From Tetranychus cinnabarinus (lineage: Eukaryota; Arthropoda; Arachnida; Trombidiformes; Tetranychidae), in contig WHVY01000006.1 of assembly GCA_022266195.1 (NCBI GenBank), positions 4,774,001 to 4,838,000 on the forward strand: a DNA stretch of 64,000 nucleotides, given 5' to 3'. Below, piece after piece: positions 11,701 to 23,349 of this stretch; position 1 is the first letter of the stretch, and every line of letters begins with the position of its first letter. Position numbers and translations under genes: made by a program. The notes beneath the pieces are model-generated. The model did not search any database. It was not told where the DNA came from and was given only the letters and a program-made list of their open reading frames with translations.

Positions 11701-14700
11701 TTGTTCAGCAAATTAATGAGCTGATGAGTTAACGAAATTAGAGAAGCTGGAGGAGAGAGAAAAAATCAAATTGAAGTAAAATCTGATATTCTGTAGAATT
11801 TCTGTTTTTCTCTTTAGTTTTTAAGATGAATCAGATGTAATTCAGTGGGGTGATGAGGTATAGGTAAATGCAACGACATGTTGACATGAAATTTTCATGA
11901 AAAACTCGATATTCTTGGCTATTTTAAGCAAAAGTCTGTAAGAAGAAAACGAAAATCGAAAATTTGTTCTTTATCAGAATTCTCATCATGATTATTCTCT
12001 AAGAGGATAAACAGCATTTCTGAAGAGGAATCAAGGTGCAAACAGAGTTGGTGAGTTTCAGGTTAATCAACACGCAAATAAACAGGGAAACTATTGAATG
12101 GTTTATTGAATATGAAAGTTGAGACAAACATGATTGTCTTATTTTCTTGACATTATTATCTTGGACTTGTCTGAGTCTTGAACAATAATGAACATATTCA
12201 TTTAATGATGAAATGAACTTGCAATCCATTTATTTTGATACTAACAATTATTTTTTCCTTTTTCATTATCCGTTCCTTTTATACCTTGCATGGCTTCACC
12301 AATGATTACATCTATTCATCAACTAACTTGGTTAACCTGGTTCTACCTTTGCCTTTTGTCACGACAGAACCAACATTCAATTTCCAGTTTTCAGGTTCAA
12401 TCAAGGTCCACTTACTTCTGGTTGTTTAAAGTATTTTGTTGCTTGGATTGAAGATGGTCAGGTTAAGCAGACAAACTGCATTCCCAGTCGACCTTTTTGG
12501 ATGGCTCAACACAAGCAGACCATTGGGGGTAAACCCTTGTCTTCCCTGATGTTACCCGGAACCCACAATTCTGGCAGTTATTCGGTTGGTTATGAAACGG
12601 GTTTGTTAAACAGACTTTTGAATGCTTACTCGCTTTGTCAAGATGAAGATGTTTTTAATCAACTTGTCTACGGCAACAGGTAAGACTCGTGGCTCAAGTT
12701 ATTTCTGAGAAAATAATCTGATTTGTGAGATTATTTGCTCAAAGATAATAATTTTGTCCAAATTAGATTACATAATGGTTCATGTAAAATTCATGATCTA
12801 ATCATGGGATTTCATGGAAAAATCTTGAATATTCCATAATGTTTCTCGAAAAAGTCCAAAATTTGAATTTTTCTGCGTTCTGTTTTTCTGTTTACTTCAT
12901 ATTAATTCGAGTTTTAGATATAATATATTCATGTCGACATTGTCAGGTTGATCAGATATTGAATTAATCAATGGTAAGTATAAAGATCTTTATCAAAGTT
13001 GGACTAATAAATTGAATAAAAACTCTGATTGATTAGGTTGATCAATAATTTGCTTTTAGATTGTCAACTGGGAGTTTAGTTTGAACGGTCAGTCATTTCC
13101 ATGTGAGACTTCATGAGCTTTTAGTCAATTTATGTTATCTTTCCTCGTCATTGATTGTCAAACCCACTTGAATGTCAAGACTTTTGATATCCATATGTAT
13201 TTTTTCAGATTTATTAACCAGAGATAGTTGATAAAAATCGATTGTTAAATGAATCGATTTTTTATCCATCGAACATGCCCATTCTATCGATTTCTACTCC
13301 GTCAAAATCGATTTTCAGAGGATCGAATAGCTCATACCATCTTAGGTCGAAAATCGATTATCATAATTTTGATTCCAATAGATACATGCAATCGGTGTAA
13401 TTTTATTTGTTAAGTAATTAGGTTTGAAGTTAAGAAAATTCATAAGAAACTAATATAAATCGATTGTTGTTTCATGTTACACATGTAAATCGATTTTCCA
13501 ATTGAATGCTAATCTTGTAGTCCTTGAAATTGAAACTGATGAGCTAATGCATGTAATTCATGTAGTAATCATGATCGTCAATGCATTGATATTACAGTAA
13601 TGACCAACTCGCTCTAATCTTGACCATTTATACAAACACATTAGCAAAAATGGAGTAACATTTTCCTCAAGATAATCATTGTGCTTTAATAAGGTTTAAT
13701 GGATCAAAATTACAATAAAAGTTAATAAAAGCTCAAGAGATTGTGTTTATGAGAATGAAATAATAATGGCAACAATAAAATTATCTAAATGTTTGCATTT
13801 CAGTTGATTTAATAGATAAATATCACATTTTGGTTGGCATTAAAGCCTCACATGAAATAATGGTGCAAGCAATTGAATTCAAGTTTTCACTTGTTATTTA
13901 GCCCTACAACTGTCATCAGTAGCATTCTTGAATCAATTTATCATCATTTACCATTCCCAGTACAGTGAGTTATCAATGATGACGAACTAACCGAAAACAA
14001 AATAACTTTTCACTCCATTAAAATCATTGGGAAAACAAGGTTGTTCATGATGCATGATGGAAAAGTTGCCAACCACAAAAGCAGCATTTCAACACAAGAA
14101 TCAAGAACCAGAATGTTTGACAAAGAAGCTTTTTCATTCACAATTTTCTGTCCAAATCAGATTGCAAGAGATAACCAATTCCATTGAGAACACTCATGAT
14201 GGAGCAAAAATGAATGGCGAAATTGTGAAATTGAACCACTTAAAACAAGTTGCAATCAAACCAGAGACCTTCAATTAAAAGCCAAAGTGTCAATTAATTA
14301 ATTCAGTTTTTAATCAACATTTTTAAAACTTGTCATTCAATTTATTCATAATCATTATGATCAAAATGAGTTGAGTGCTGAAGCACTAACAGCAAGAAAA
14401 AAGTTGAATTGATTAAGCAATTCAAGTGTTGAAAAGCGTTGACTTGTCAATGAACTGAAGGATTCAAGTTTTCAAATCTGCATCTAAATCGAGTCTTTTC
14501 AAAGTAACAAAATTCAATGATTAAAAAAGTCAAATTGTTCAAGTTGTTCAAATGAAGCGGATCTGATTTCAATGCTTATGAAGTGTTGGATTACAAAGGA
14601 ATGCAAATTTCAAGATTTTCATTAGTCAATGAGTACATCGCAGTTCATTGAGTAGGACAGAAAAAGGTCAATCTTTGAAAGCTTCAATTCGAGCTGAAAT

Positions 14701-17700
14701 CAATCTACTGCTCTTCCAGTCTAACTGAGCTCGACCTTTTAAAGATTGGAGCTGTTGAGAAAGATCAGCCTAAAAGATATAAAAGTCAAAATTGAAAGAA
14801 ATTTTGATTTCTTTGGTCTTCGCTCAATCATTTCATTTATCAGTAGCAAAGAAAATCAAAAAACTTGCAATTTTTCCTGTTAAACACTTTGAATACTTTG
14901 AAAACTTATGCATGTTCAGATGGCTGAGCAGTTGAACAGTTAATTCTTGTTTATAGTCAACGTCCTAGTCGTGACAAAACATGTCAAAAGTCAATATCGA
15001 AAGTCATCTCATTGGAATCAAAATTGAATTTGGGAATCGCTTTTCAAGCAATTTTCCAGATTTTTTTAGTTTCTTTATTCATTTTCGTATTTCTACCATT
15101 ATCTAATAGCTCTTATTTAACCAAATATTTAACTAACTTTTTTTTCCATAAAATATCTTTTCTTTTTGACTAAAAAAACATTGAAACATTTCGCCCAGTT
15201 TCAACTGTTTACATGAAATGAAAATGGAAACAAACAAAAAATGAAATGAAACGAAGGTCTGGTTGAAGCAAATATTAGTTTAAAGGGGAATTACATGAAC
15301 AATTTGAGTGAATAAGATTACTTGATTAATGGACGGTATAAATTGAATGTTTTCATGTCTCATAATGAATGTCAAACAAGTGATCAGTTTGGATTGAACG
15401 AGATATTGATTCAATTTTGTGTCTTATTAATTGATAAACATTGATTCAATTGAATAGAAATGAATACTCATCAGACAAGGGAATCTCATCGGAATCAAAT
15501 CCGCCTTTCAGTGTCAAATTTTCAGTCTATTAATAGCAATTTAATGAGAAAAGATAAACCAAAATGTTTATCCTTTCGTGGTTTGACAACAATTTAACCC
15601 AAACCTTTCAGTTTATCCTTTTATCCAACACTAATTAGCTCAACATTAGATTCAACATTAAATCCTAGTTTTCATATTCAGTCGATATTCAAAGGTCAAA
15701 GTGAACATTGAAATTTCAATGGTAAAACAGAAATCAAAATTTCTCTTTTTTTTCTAGATTCTGAATCAGAAATTTTTGACCTTCTATCAATTCTTGACTC
15801 AGGCAGACATTTGGTTCATTTTGCTTCTTTTTCATTGAATTTTTTGGATTTTCAATTTTGCTTGATTTTTCATTTGCTTATCCATTTTAATATAGTTAGA
15901 GTTTAGGAATTGGCTGTTGAATGTTTTAGATTGCTTGTTAAATTGAAATTTTGATGATTGATTTGATATTAATGGTTGTATTAATATTCAAAGGATATTG
16001 ATATTATGTAAATATCAAGAGAATATTTTGATTGAACAAAATTCTGTTCCCTGGATTGGTTCAGGTTGTTGTGCATTTTGGCTGGCAACTTCATCATTGT
16101 TTTGCTTCATATTAATATTGCTTCGGTAATTTACACTTAATCGATAACTGGAGACTTTGGTCTTAATTGTTTGTCACTTTACTGTTTTGTTACTTCATCA
16201 TGAATATCGAAAGGTATATTAAGCACAATAAATGAATAATAAATGTAAAGCATTGTATTGAGACAATGAAATAATGTTAAGGCTTCAACTTTGTTTCCAT
16301 TCAGCATCTGGTTCTTGGATTGAATGTTGCACCAAAAAAGCTGTTGATATCAGAAATTTTGCTGCCGATAAACATTATTGAATCAGAACATTATTCAATT
16401 AGTAAATAAATGAAAATCAAAAGTCTTATGGAAATGCAAAAAAGATCATTCTCTTTTCTCTTGCTTTTTGAGCTGAGCATTTGATGAAAAGTTCATCCAA
16501 TGGTAAACTTGACCAATTTAAAACATATTTAGCTATTTTCAAATTCATTGAGCTATAAGGGAAACAAGAAATGAATTTGAATATTGACTAAAGAATCAAT
16601 TGTTACCTTGAATCCTGAGTTATTAGATTAAGAAATTCAATTTTATTCAATCAGGAAAGGACAACCAGATCTATTAGATATTTATATATGTATTTTTTTG
16701 AGTCTTAATAAACATCGGACAAGAACAAGACTCTTTAATTGCTGGCTTTTTATGATCTGATTAATGATTCCTAGTTTTTGACATTTGATTGTTTTTTTTA
16801 TTCATTGGTTCAATGCTTAATAACTTCACTTGCTGATTCGATTTTTAAACACTTTGACTGTATTTGCTAGAAATAACTAATTCTGCTCATTTCTTGGCCT
16901 TAATTGAGTTAATTTAATCATTTTAATCATAGTTACTGAATGAACCTAAAACTTGAGATTAACAATAAAATGTTGGCATGAAACATGCGACGCCATCTAG
17001 TAATGTGGAAAAGAGTGAGTGTTGAAGTATTTACAAGATGAGATGATTAGTTGCTATTGGCAACTTGTTGAAGTTGGTTGCAATGTTGGTTAGGAATCAA
17101 CTAATTTTGTTTTTCACATGTTTAAAAGATTCCATTTTAAAGGTCAATTTTAGGTGTGACTAAATGATCTATGATTATATCGAATTATGTTTATTGCTGG
17201 TTTAAATTATACTGGAATCAACATTCTATGATTTTGTGTGATTTCTTGGCTCAACATAGTATTTCAAGCGTTGTCTAATTGCTCGTTACATCTGCTTCGA
17301 TTTAAAATGATTTAAAGGTCAAATGGCTCTTTGAATGGTACCATCAAAAGATGAATCTGGATTGTTGCTTGCTACATGGTGAATCAATTGGTTTTACGCC
17401 CACGAAATTTTATCAAAGTTATGAATAAGTTGCTTGGAATACTTTGCTCAAATCAACTACCCAGATTATTCATCTATTAACTAATTCAAGTTTTAAGCAG
17501 AGTTTACTAAATCTCTTTAAAAATTATTGATTAAATTATCGTCAAATTTTTATAAAAATGAATGGCAAAAATAGGAAGATAGCCTAGTTTCAAATTTTTA
17601 AATATTAAAGTGGCATTAGGTACATGTGCATGTATTATATGTCTTTAGCTAATCAGAAAACGACCTTAAATCTTTTGGAAAAAAGAAATTGTTTGATGAA

Positions 17701-19912
17701 TCAAGATTGAACCCTTAAAGAGTACATCTGATAAAATGTATTTGCTAATAAGATAATTGAATTGATTCTAAACCATTTACAATTAGATCTAATTAACACT
17801 TGCTGAGCAATTTGTATGGTTGACGAACCTTGGAGATACATTTAATGGTTTCAGTGTGACACTTTGTTTTTAACCTTATAATCATTATCCATCAAGCTTA
17901 TCAAAGCTTTATTTCTATGCAAATGTTCAAGTTAGCTTTGAAACGGTTACAATGTAAGAAGAATCTGGTCACAATTAACTAATTTTAACGGTGTAGCAAG
18001 TGGAATATTAAATTATGATAGAATGAGAATCCCATATAATTATTAATATTGACAATAGAAGATACTTGTTTCAACTTTGACCATTTAACAGTGCACCATG
18101 AAAGTTGTAGGTCATTGTTTCAGTAGACTAGAGGTCATTTACATTGTGATCCCTCCATTCTTGTCTTTAGCCTCATGGTTCTTAACCCGGAGATCACCAT
18201 CTTGACCTGGTTTTTGCTACGGATACCTTTCCATTGTCCCATTTACTTAGCAAAAGGTGACTTAATCACACACAGATACCCTATAATAGGCTAAGTACAT
18301 TACAACAATCGATTGAAATTAGTAAAATGATAGGTTATCATCATTGAGATATCGATTGATTTGCTTTTTCTGTTTCTACTTTTTCCTCTTGTATCGACGC
18401 CTTTGAGGTACAGGTTTGTTGAATGATCATTGAGTTTCTTTTTCACTTTCTTTCTTCTTTGATCCACCATTTTTAACCACGTCCAAAGTATAAAAGTATA
18501 TTAGTATTGTGTATATAAAAGTACCAACAGCAGAATCAAGTTGTCAATGATGATGATAAGGTTGATGATGATAATGATGATAGACATGCGTTTTATCAGG
18601 ATTTAACTTTGAATCCTCTTTGTGTCTCAGTTTCTCTCTCAATCAGCTGTTTACAGTATTCCTTTTCATCTTGGAAGGAAGTTTTGCTTCATCTTTCTTT
18701 GTAGCAAAAAACAGGAAACAAAGTCAATGTAAATGGTTCCTCTTTACTGGTTACAACCAGAAAAATGTTAACACAAGAAAAAAATACACAAAGTCACTGC
18801 AACAGATTAAAATTAATCATAATAGATGTCGCAGATGAGCTCGTGTTCAACAACCAGAGATAAAAACTGGAAGAAGACCAACATTTGATTGGGAGTTTTT
18901 TCTCGATAATTAATGAAAACTTGAGACTAGAGATGATAATTAAATGTCGGCAGATAAAATGTAACAGATTAAGTAGAAATTAACCAATTGTGAATTCAAC
19001 TGAACGCAGAAAAAATTGTTTTGGATTTTCCATAGAAACACTTTGACCTTTGAGCACAATTAATAAAGATTTGATTTGGTTTACTTTTCCTCATCTAATG
19101 TTTTTCTTGCATAAAAACCAAGCAAGATTGACATCAAACAAGTTGTGTCAAAATTATCGAGTTAATTAAACATGAATCCAAGCACATTTTTCGATCAATT
19201 TAATTTTTCTTTTCGTTTGATATCGTTTTCTATCAGATATTTAGACATTCGTATTATGTATGATCCAAAGCATGGCGAAGACTTTTGGATTGCTCATGAT
19301 TTTTATCCAATAGATAAGACGGTTCGTGAGGTATTACTCCAAATTAAACAATTCATGGATTCAACAAGTGAAGAGGTTGTTATATTGGATTTTCACCGAT
19401 TCCCACTTGGCTTTGAGTCTAAAGGTCAGATAAACATGACTCGTCACAATGATTTACTCAATCTGGTTGAATCCATTGTTGGTGACCATCTGACGGAGAA
19501 CACAGGTGCTTCAAATTATCAGAAAACCCTCGATTCTATTGTGTCAACTGGACGTCGGCTCATTTTAGGACACGCAGAATACTTGAGGATGAGTAGACCA
19601 TATTTATTTCCAGCAGTTAAACAACTATGGGCCAATACAGATTCAATTACACAACTTTCCAGTTATTTAAATCGAACCATTTGTTCATCGTCTGGTCCTT
19701 CAGCAGCAATGGCCGAGCTGACTCCGAATGCAATCAAATTCCTGACCTATGGTGGACTTCGTAAACTGGCTCAATCAGTCAATTATCTAGTCACCAAATG
19801 GTTCCGCGATGACTGGTACAATAGATGTGCCAACATTGTAGCCACCGATTATTTCCTTGGTAATAATATAATTGAGATTGCCATAAATTCCAATACGAAA
19901 CGTCCATCTTGA
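2790..19912 (+). CDS. PI-PLC X domain-containing protein (PLCXD-like), 5' exon missing
   Basis: Visible exons are 2790-3015, 12395-12679 and 19237-19912 (stop TGA). The junctions are GT-AG and the phases join cleanly: GA|G across intron 1 and AG|A across intron 2. They give 395 residues after an unseen first exon that must supply one base and the start. The protein has a beta-type N-terminal region rich in Trp. It then has the X-domain with LMLPGTHNSGSY (first catalytic His), the RYLDIRIMYDP strand created by the exon 2/3 join, WIAHDFYP (second His) and VVILDFHRF. This arrangement matches animal PLCXD-type phosphodiesterases related to bacterial PI-PLC, which lack PH, EF-hand, Y and C2 domains. 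It presumably cleaves phosphoinositides or related lipids; the substrate is unknown. Intron lengths of about 9.4 and 6.6 kb are far larger than those of neighbouring genes. A poly(A) signal AATAAA lies at 20076-20081. The family call is firm; the 5' end is not. Confidence 0.88.
6098..6186 (+). repeat. Dispersed duplication, block C copy 1
   Basis: It shares ordered identical words with 21866-21950, including CTCATTAATCCA, TGATGAACAAAAATT versus TGAATGAACAAAAATT, and CTTCAATCGGATGATTACAC. It appears to be half of a larger diverged duplicate that resumes at 7725. Confidence 0.6.
6882..7262 (-). pseudogene. Possible relic of a mobile-element gene (weak)
   Basis: One minus-strand frame is open for 127 codons (7262 to stop at 6882) without an ATG near its start. 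A second frame over the same DNA is interrupted by several stops, but between them carries a helix-turn-helix-like segment (FSAMLNISRSTAHNTICDIL, around 7200-7135) of the type seen in Tc1/mariner-like transposases. The tract is GC-richer than its surroundings. It lies in the interval where repeat copy 1 (C to D blocks, about 1.6 kb apart) is some 0.5 kb longer than copy 2 (about 1.1 kb), which would fit an insertion. No terminal repeats were found. The assignment is a guess from pattern and context. Confidence 0.22.
7725..7965 (+). repeat. Dispersed duplication, block D copy 1
   Basis: It aligns with 22995-23240. Shared words include ACTGGGAATT, TTTTATTGATTGTTATC and a downstream stretch reading CATGATTTA. 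The two copies are clearly diverged with small indels. Confidence 0.6.
12680..19236 (+). other. Intron 2 of the PI-PLC gene (6.6 kb)
   Basis: Donor AACAG|GTAAGA and acceptor TTCTATCAG|A. It is AT-rich, with no recognisable exon, RNA gene or element. The 74-codon frame at 14054-14278 and the 72-codon frame at 18620-18838 have no family features. A short GATGAT-type microsatellite occurs near 18550-18590. Confidence 0.55.
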
Positions 19913-20820
19913 TTGCCAATTGAATCACAGTGATAATTAGCCATTGTTTGAATCCGTCCACGATTTGAATAAGCAATATCAATGCTTATTCAGAATATAT
20001 TTTAGCCAAGTAAATTATTAATCGATCTAAAAATATGAAAAAAACAAAAATTACTATAATGTTTATAAATGATTTAATAAAATGTTTTTACAGTTCCAAC
20101 TCAATCCTTCTGTATTTTAAAACACTTTTTAACTTTGATATCGCAAAACAATCATAAAGATTTATATTGCATCGCATCATAAAAATTTAAACGACAAAAA
20201 TCAAGGAAATAATTTATCTGATTTTTGTTGTTCAATATGATGCTGAATTTATTACAAAATCTTCATAAATCTTACCAAAATTGTTCAGTTTTCGAAGCAT
20301 CCGATCATCGGCTCAAGATTTCACTCTAATATAAACAAAATTTTTAATAAACAAAATTTAAAAGCAATTAAACTCAACAAAATTCACTGTATTTACGAGA
20401 ATTGAACATTTTAAATGTATCTTACGATCGCAGGAATGTAACAGAAAAGGTTTATGAATTTGTTTTGATTGACTCTTTTAAGCGCCCTCTGTCGAGTTTT
20501 ATTTTTACTTAGGGTGTAAACATTCTGAATTAATTAATTCGATTATGCGATTCATTTTACATATAAAGTCAAACTGCTAATTAATAATAAAATTTATACT
20601 TGATTTCTTAGTTAAAGTAAAGAAGATAATTCACAACTGTGATTAATTAGTTTGAATATTATGATAGGCTTATGTTTGAAAAGTCCGCTTTGTTTTCTTA
20701 ACTCTTTGATTATCATTTATCCGGATAAAAGTAACCTTTTAATCTCTTAATCTTAAAAAGCAACATTCTACCAGTTAAACTAGGATCTCGTCTGACCAAC
20801 TGTTACTCTTTGGATACAAA

Positions 20821-21063
20821 ATGGACATCAAAACCATTGAATCGTAAGTTGAAAACATTTTTTTAGACAATTTTCACTCTCTTTTTGGACACTTTTTGTA
20901 ACAAAGACAAAACTGTTTCAACTTTTGTTAATATTATCCCAAGAATATAGCTTTGATAAACCTTTAAAATATAATTGACGAATAAAAACTAATTAAATCT
21001 TTTCTCTTTTACAGACTACAAGTTGGAATGAATCATGCATTTACTCTTTGGACAATGGATTGA
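20821..21063 (+). CDS. Possible spliced micro-ORF (23 residues)
   Basis: ATG at 20821 in good context (ACAAAATGG) is followed after 23 nt by a GTAAGT donor. A TTTTACAG acceptor precedes 21015. Joining 20821-20843 with 21015-21063 keeps frame (phase 2) and gives a 23-residue peptide beginning MDIKTIES and ending FTLWTMD, then TGA. It is too short to assign to a family and could be a 5' leader of a non-coding RNA or chance. Confidence 0.15.
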
Positions 21064-21865
21064 ATGACTAAACCACTCAAATGGAGCATTACTCAGACAC
21101 TATCGACCATTTTGATCTTGAATAATCTTTAAATATTTCCGAGTTTTCAAGTAACTTTAGTCCTTTGGTCATCTTTAAATTGTACAAAACAAAAAACTGT
21201 AACCTTAATCATTAATCCAAACTTTAACCTTCTCTGGATACGATATTAAATGATTGTTAAATCTTCAGAGTCTCTAAGGATGGGCTTGTGCAGTGAAAAG
21301 GAGTAACAACAAACAAAATGACTACACTGAGCACCATAAGTAACCCAAACACATGATAAGCCAGAAGAAGGAGAGGAAAAAAAGGAATATTTCATGCTGC
21401 ATTTGTTCAATAATTTCTCGTCTGTATTATCACAAAGGGAAGAGCAAATGTAAAATCATGGCTATTTCCATATTTCAATTGATCTCTTCAATTTAATTGA
21501 ATTTCCTTGAAATGTTGCGACTTTCAAGTTTCTCATTTTTCCTCTGCTCATTCAATTTCATTGCAACAAGTTGCTTTCTCATTCTAGGTGGGTTTGCGTC
21601 TTTAAATCATCATTCCTTTCCGATATTCAATTGGAAGCTAATTTTTTGTCTTTCAATAACATGTTCTTTTCAGTGAAACAAATGAATTTTACAATTAGAA
21701 AATTTAAAAACAATTAGGTTAGTGTGTTGAAATGCGCACTTTTATTGATTACCAAAAACTTGGAAACTATCAAATTTGTGATTTCAGCGATTGATTCATT
21801 GAATCAATTTGCTCTTATCACAACGAAAAATGATCTTGACGATTGAAGTCCATTTTAAAATAATT

Positions 21866-21950
21866 GCTCATTAATCCAACCTGGAAATGAACTGAATGAA
21901 CAAAAATTAAATTATGGGATTCATCTTCAATCGGATGATTACACTTATGT
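21866..21950 (+). repeat. Dispersed duplication, block C copy 2
   Basis: Partner of 6098-6186, in the same order and orientation relative to block D. Confidence 0.6.
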
Positions 21951-22994
21951 TAGTTTAGTGATTTTTAAGGGGTTTGATACCAAATACAAGCATTTATTTC
22001 ATTACTTTTTTACAGAGGCGAAAAATTTTCATCCATTGAAAACAAATGATTATCTGGAATAAAAATATAACTTACAACGATTGATTAATTTTATGTTGGA
22101 TAATCATTAATTTTCAATAATACATTGAAATTAATTTCAACTCTTTTCTTCTCTGTAAAAAAATTATTGAAAAAAAACTGCTTTCACTGTGAATGATAAC
22201 AAATGATTGATGTAAATGTTCAATGATGGTTCATGGTTTAGTTTTGTAGCATTTGAAAATTTTCATGGAGAAACCAGATTCAAATTCAGAGTGATCAATT
22301 TTAACACTTGAATCAACCAAAATCTGTTAAGAAGTGTTGACTGCAATTTTGTCATCTTTTTTGGTTTCACAATTGTTTAGATACAAAAAAAACAGATTAC
22401 TTTAGAGACTTGTAATTCCTATAAAATCTAAAGTGATTTTTACTCACAATTTAGATTATCGTTCAATTATCAATGATAATTGAACGTTTAATATCATGTC
22501 GAACGTTTTCGCAACGATTTATGTATAAATAGCAAATGAAATAGCAAAACTAAATTGTACCTTTTCCAATCTATTGACATACAACGTTTCATCAACTTAT
22601 AACGGCTATTACAACAGAAGGTAATAACACAATTTGAATAATTAACAAAAATCATCATTAATTCCCAGTTGAGACAAAATTTTAACATAAGTTTCATTTA
22701 TCAATTTGCACTCAATTGTTTTATCCCTTGAAATTTATAACATTTGAAGATTATCAGTTTCGTCTGGAAATGATGGAAACCTTTCCGGATTTGATTTTTA
22801 AATTAGTTTTAAGGGGATGTTTCATTGGGTCAATAAAGAGTTAACAAATGAAAAATGTAATTCTCAATTCGATAAATAATTCTTTAGTCTTCTTCAAATT
22901 GGCTTCTCAATAATTTTCATCAAACAATTGAGTAGCAAATAAGGAGAAACTATATCAATAGCATTATTATTGGAAAGTGAAACAAGCTATTAAA

Positions 22995-23240
22995 CTCTTC
23001 AAACTGGGAATTATTTTATTGATTGTTATCATGTTGTTGAAATGTGGTTGTGAATGTGAACAAAATAATCTTGCATTATTTTGAACAACATTTTTGTTTC
23101 TTTAGTTGTAATTTTAGTGTCTGTTTGAAGATACTTTTTTGTTTTGTTTCATTCACCAATTCAGTTGGATGAAAAATGTTAATGAAGCGGAAAATTTTTG
23201 ACATGATTTACATTGATTTACATTTCGCATTATTGTCGTG
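22995..23240 (+). repeat. Dispersed duplication, block D copy 2
   Basis: Partner of 7725-7965. It ends about 0.1 kb from the stop codon of TLK, so it probably overlaps the TLK 3' UTR on the opposite strand. Confidence 0.55.
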
Positions 23241-23349
23241 TCTTGTAACTTAAGCGGATCCGCTTGTCTCTTCGTGTGTTCTTCTGTGATTTTATAGTCC
23301 TTCTCAAATCTGAATGTTAGTTGGTTTCAAGTCTTTCTGGTCAGCCAAT

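Larger units (their letters stand above)
3016..12394 (+). other. Intron 1 of the PI-PLC gene (9.4 kb)
   Basis: Donor is ATGA|GTAAGA and acceptor TTTTCAG|G. It contains AT-rich sequence, one arm of a dispersed duplication (about 6098-6186 and 7725-7965; similar sequence at 21866-21950 and 22995-23240) and a slightly GC-richer open tract at 6882-7262 on the minus strand. No convincing nested gene was seen. The 85-codon minus frame ending at 8745 was considered and left out. Confidence 0.6.
19913..23349. other. Intergenic region between PI-PLC and TLK 3' ends
   Basis: It contains the PI-PLC 3' UTR, a possible tiny spliced ORF at 20821-21063, and the second copies of dispersed blocks C and D. 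The genes on either side converge here. No RNA genes or transposon termini were recognised. Confidence 0.5.

Noticed and set aside
14054..14278. Plus-strand 74-codon frame in PI-PLC intron 2
   Set aside because: No splice context, no family features; consistent with chance in a long intron.
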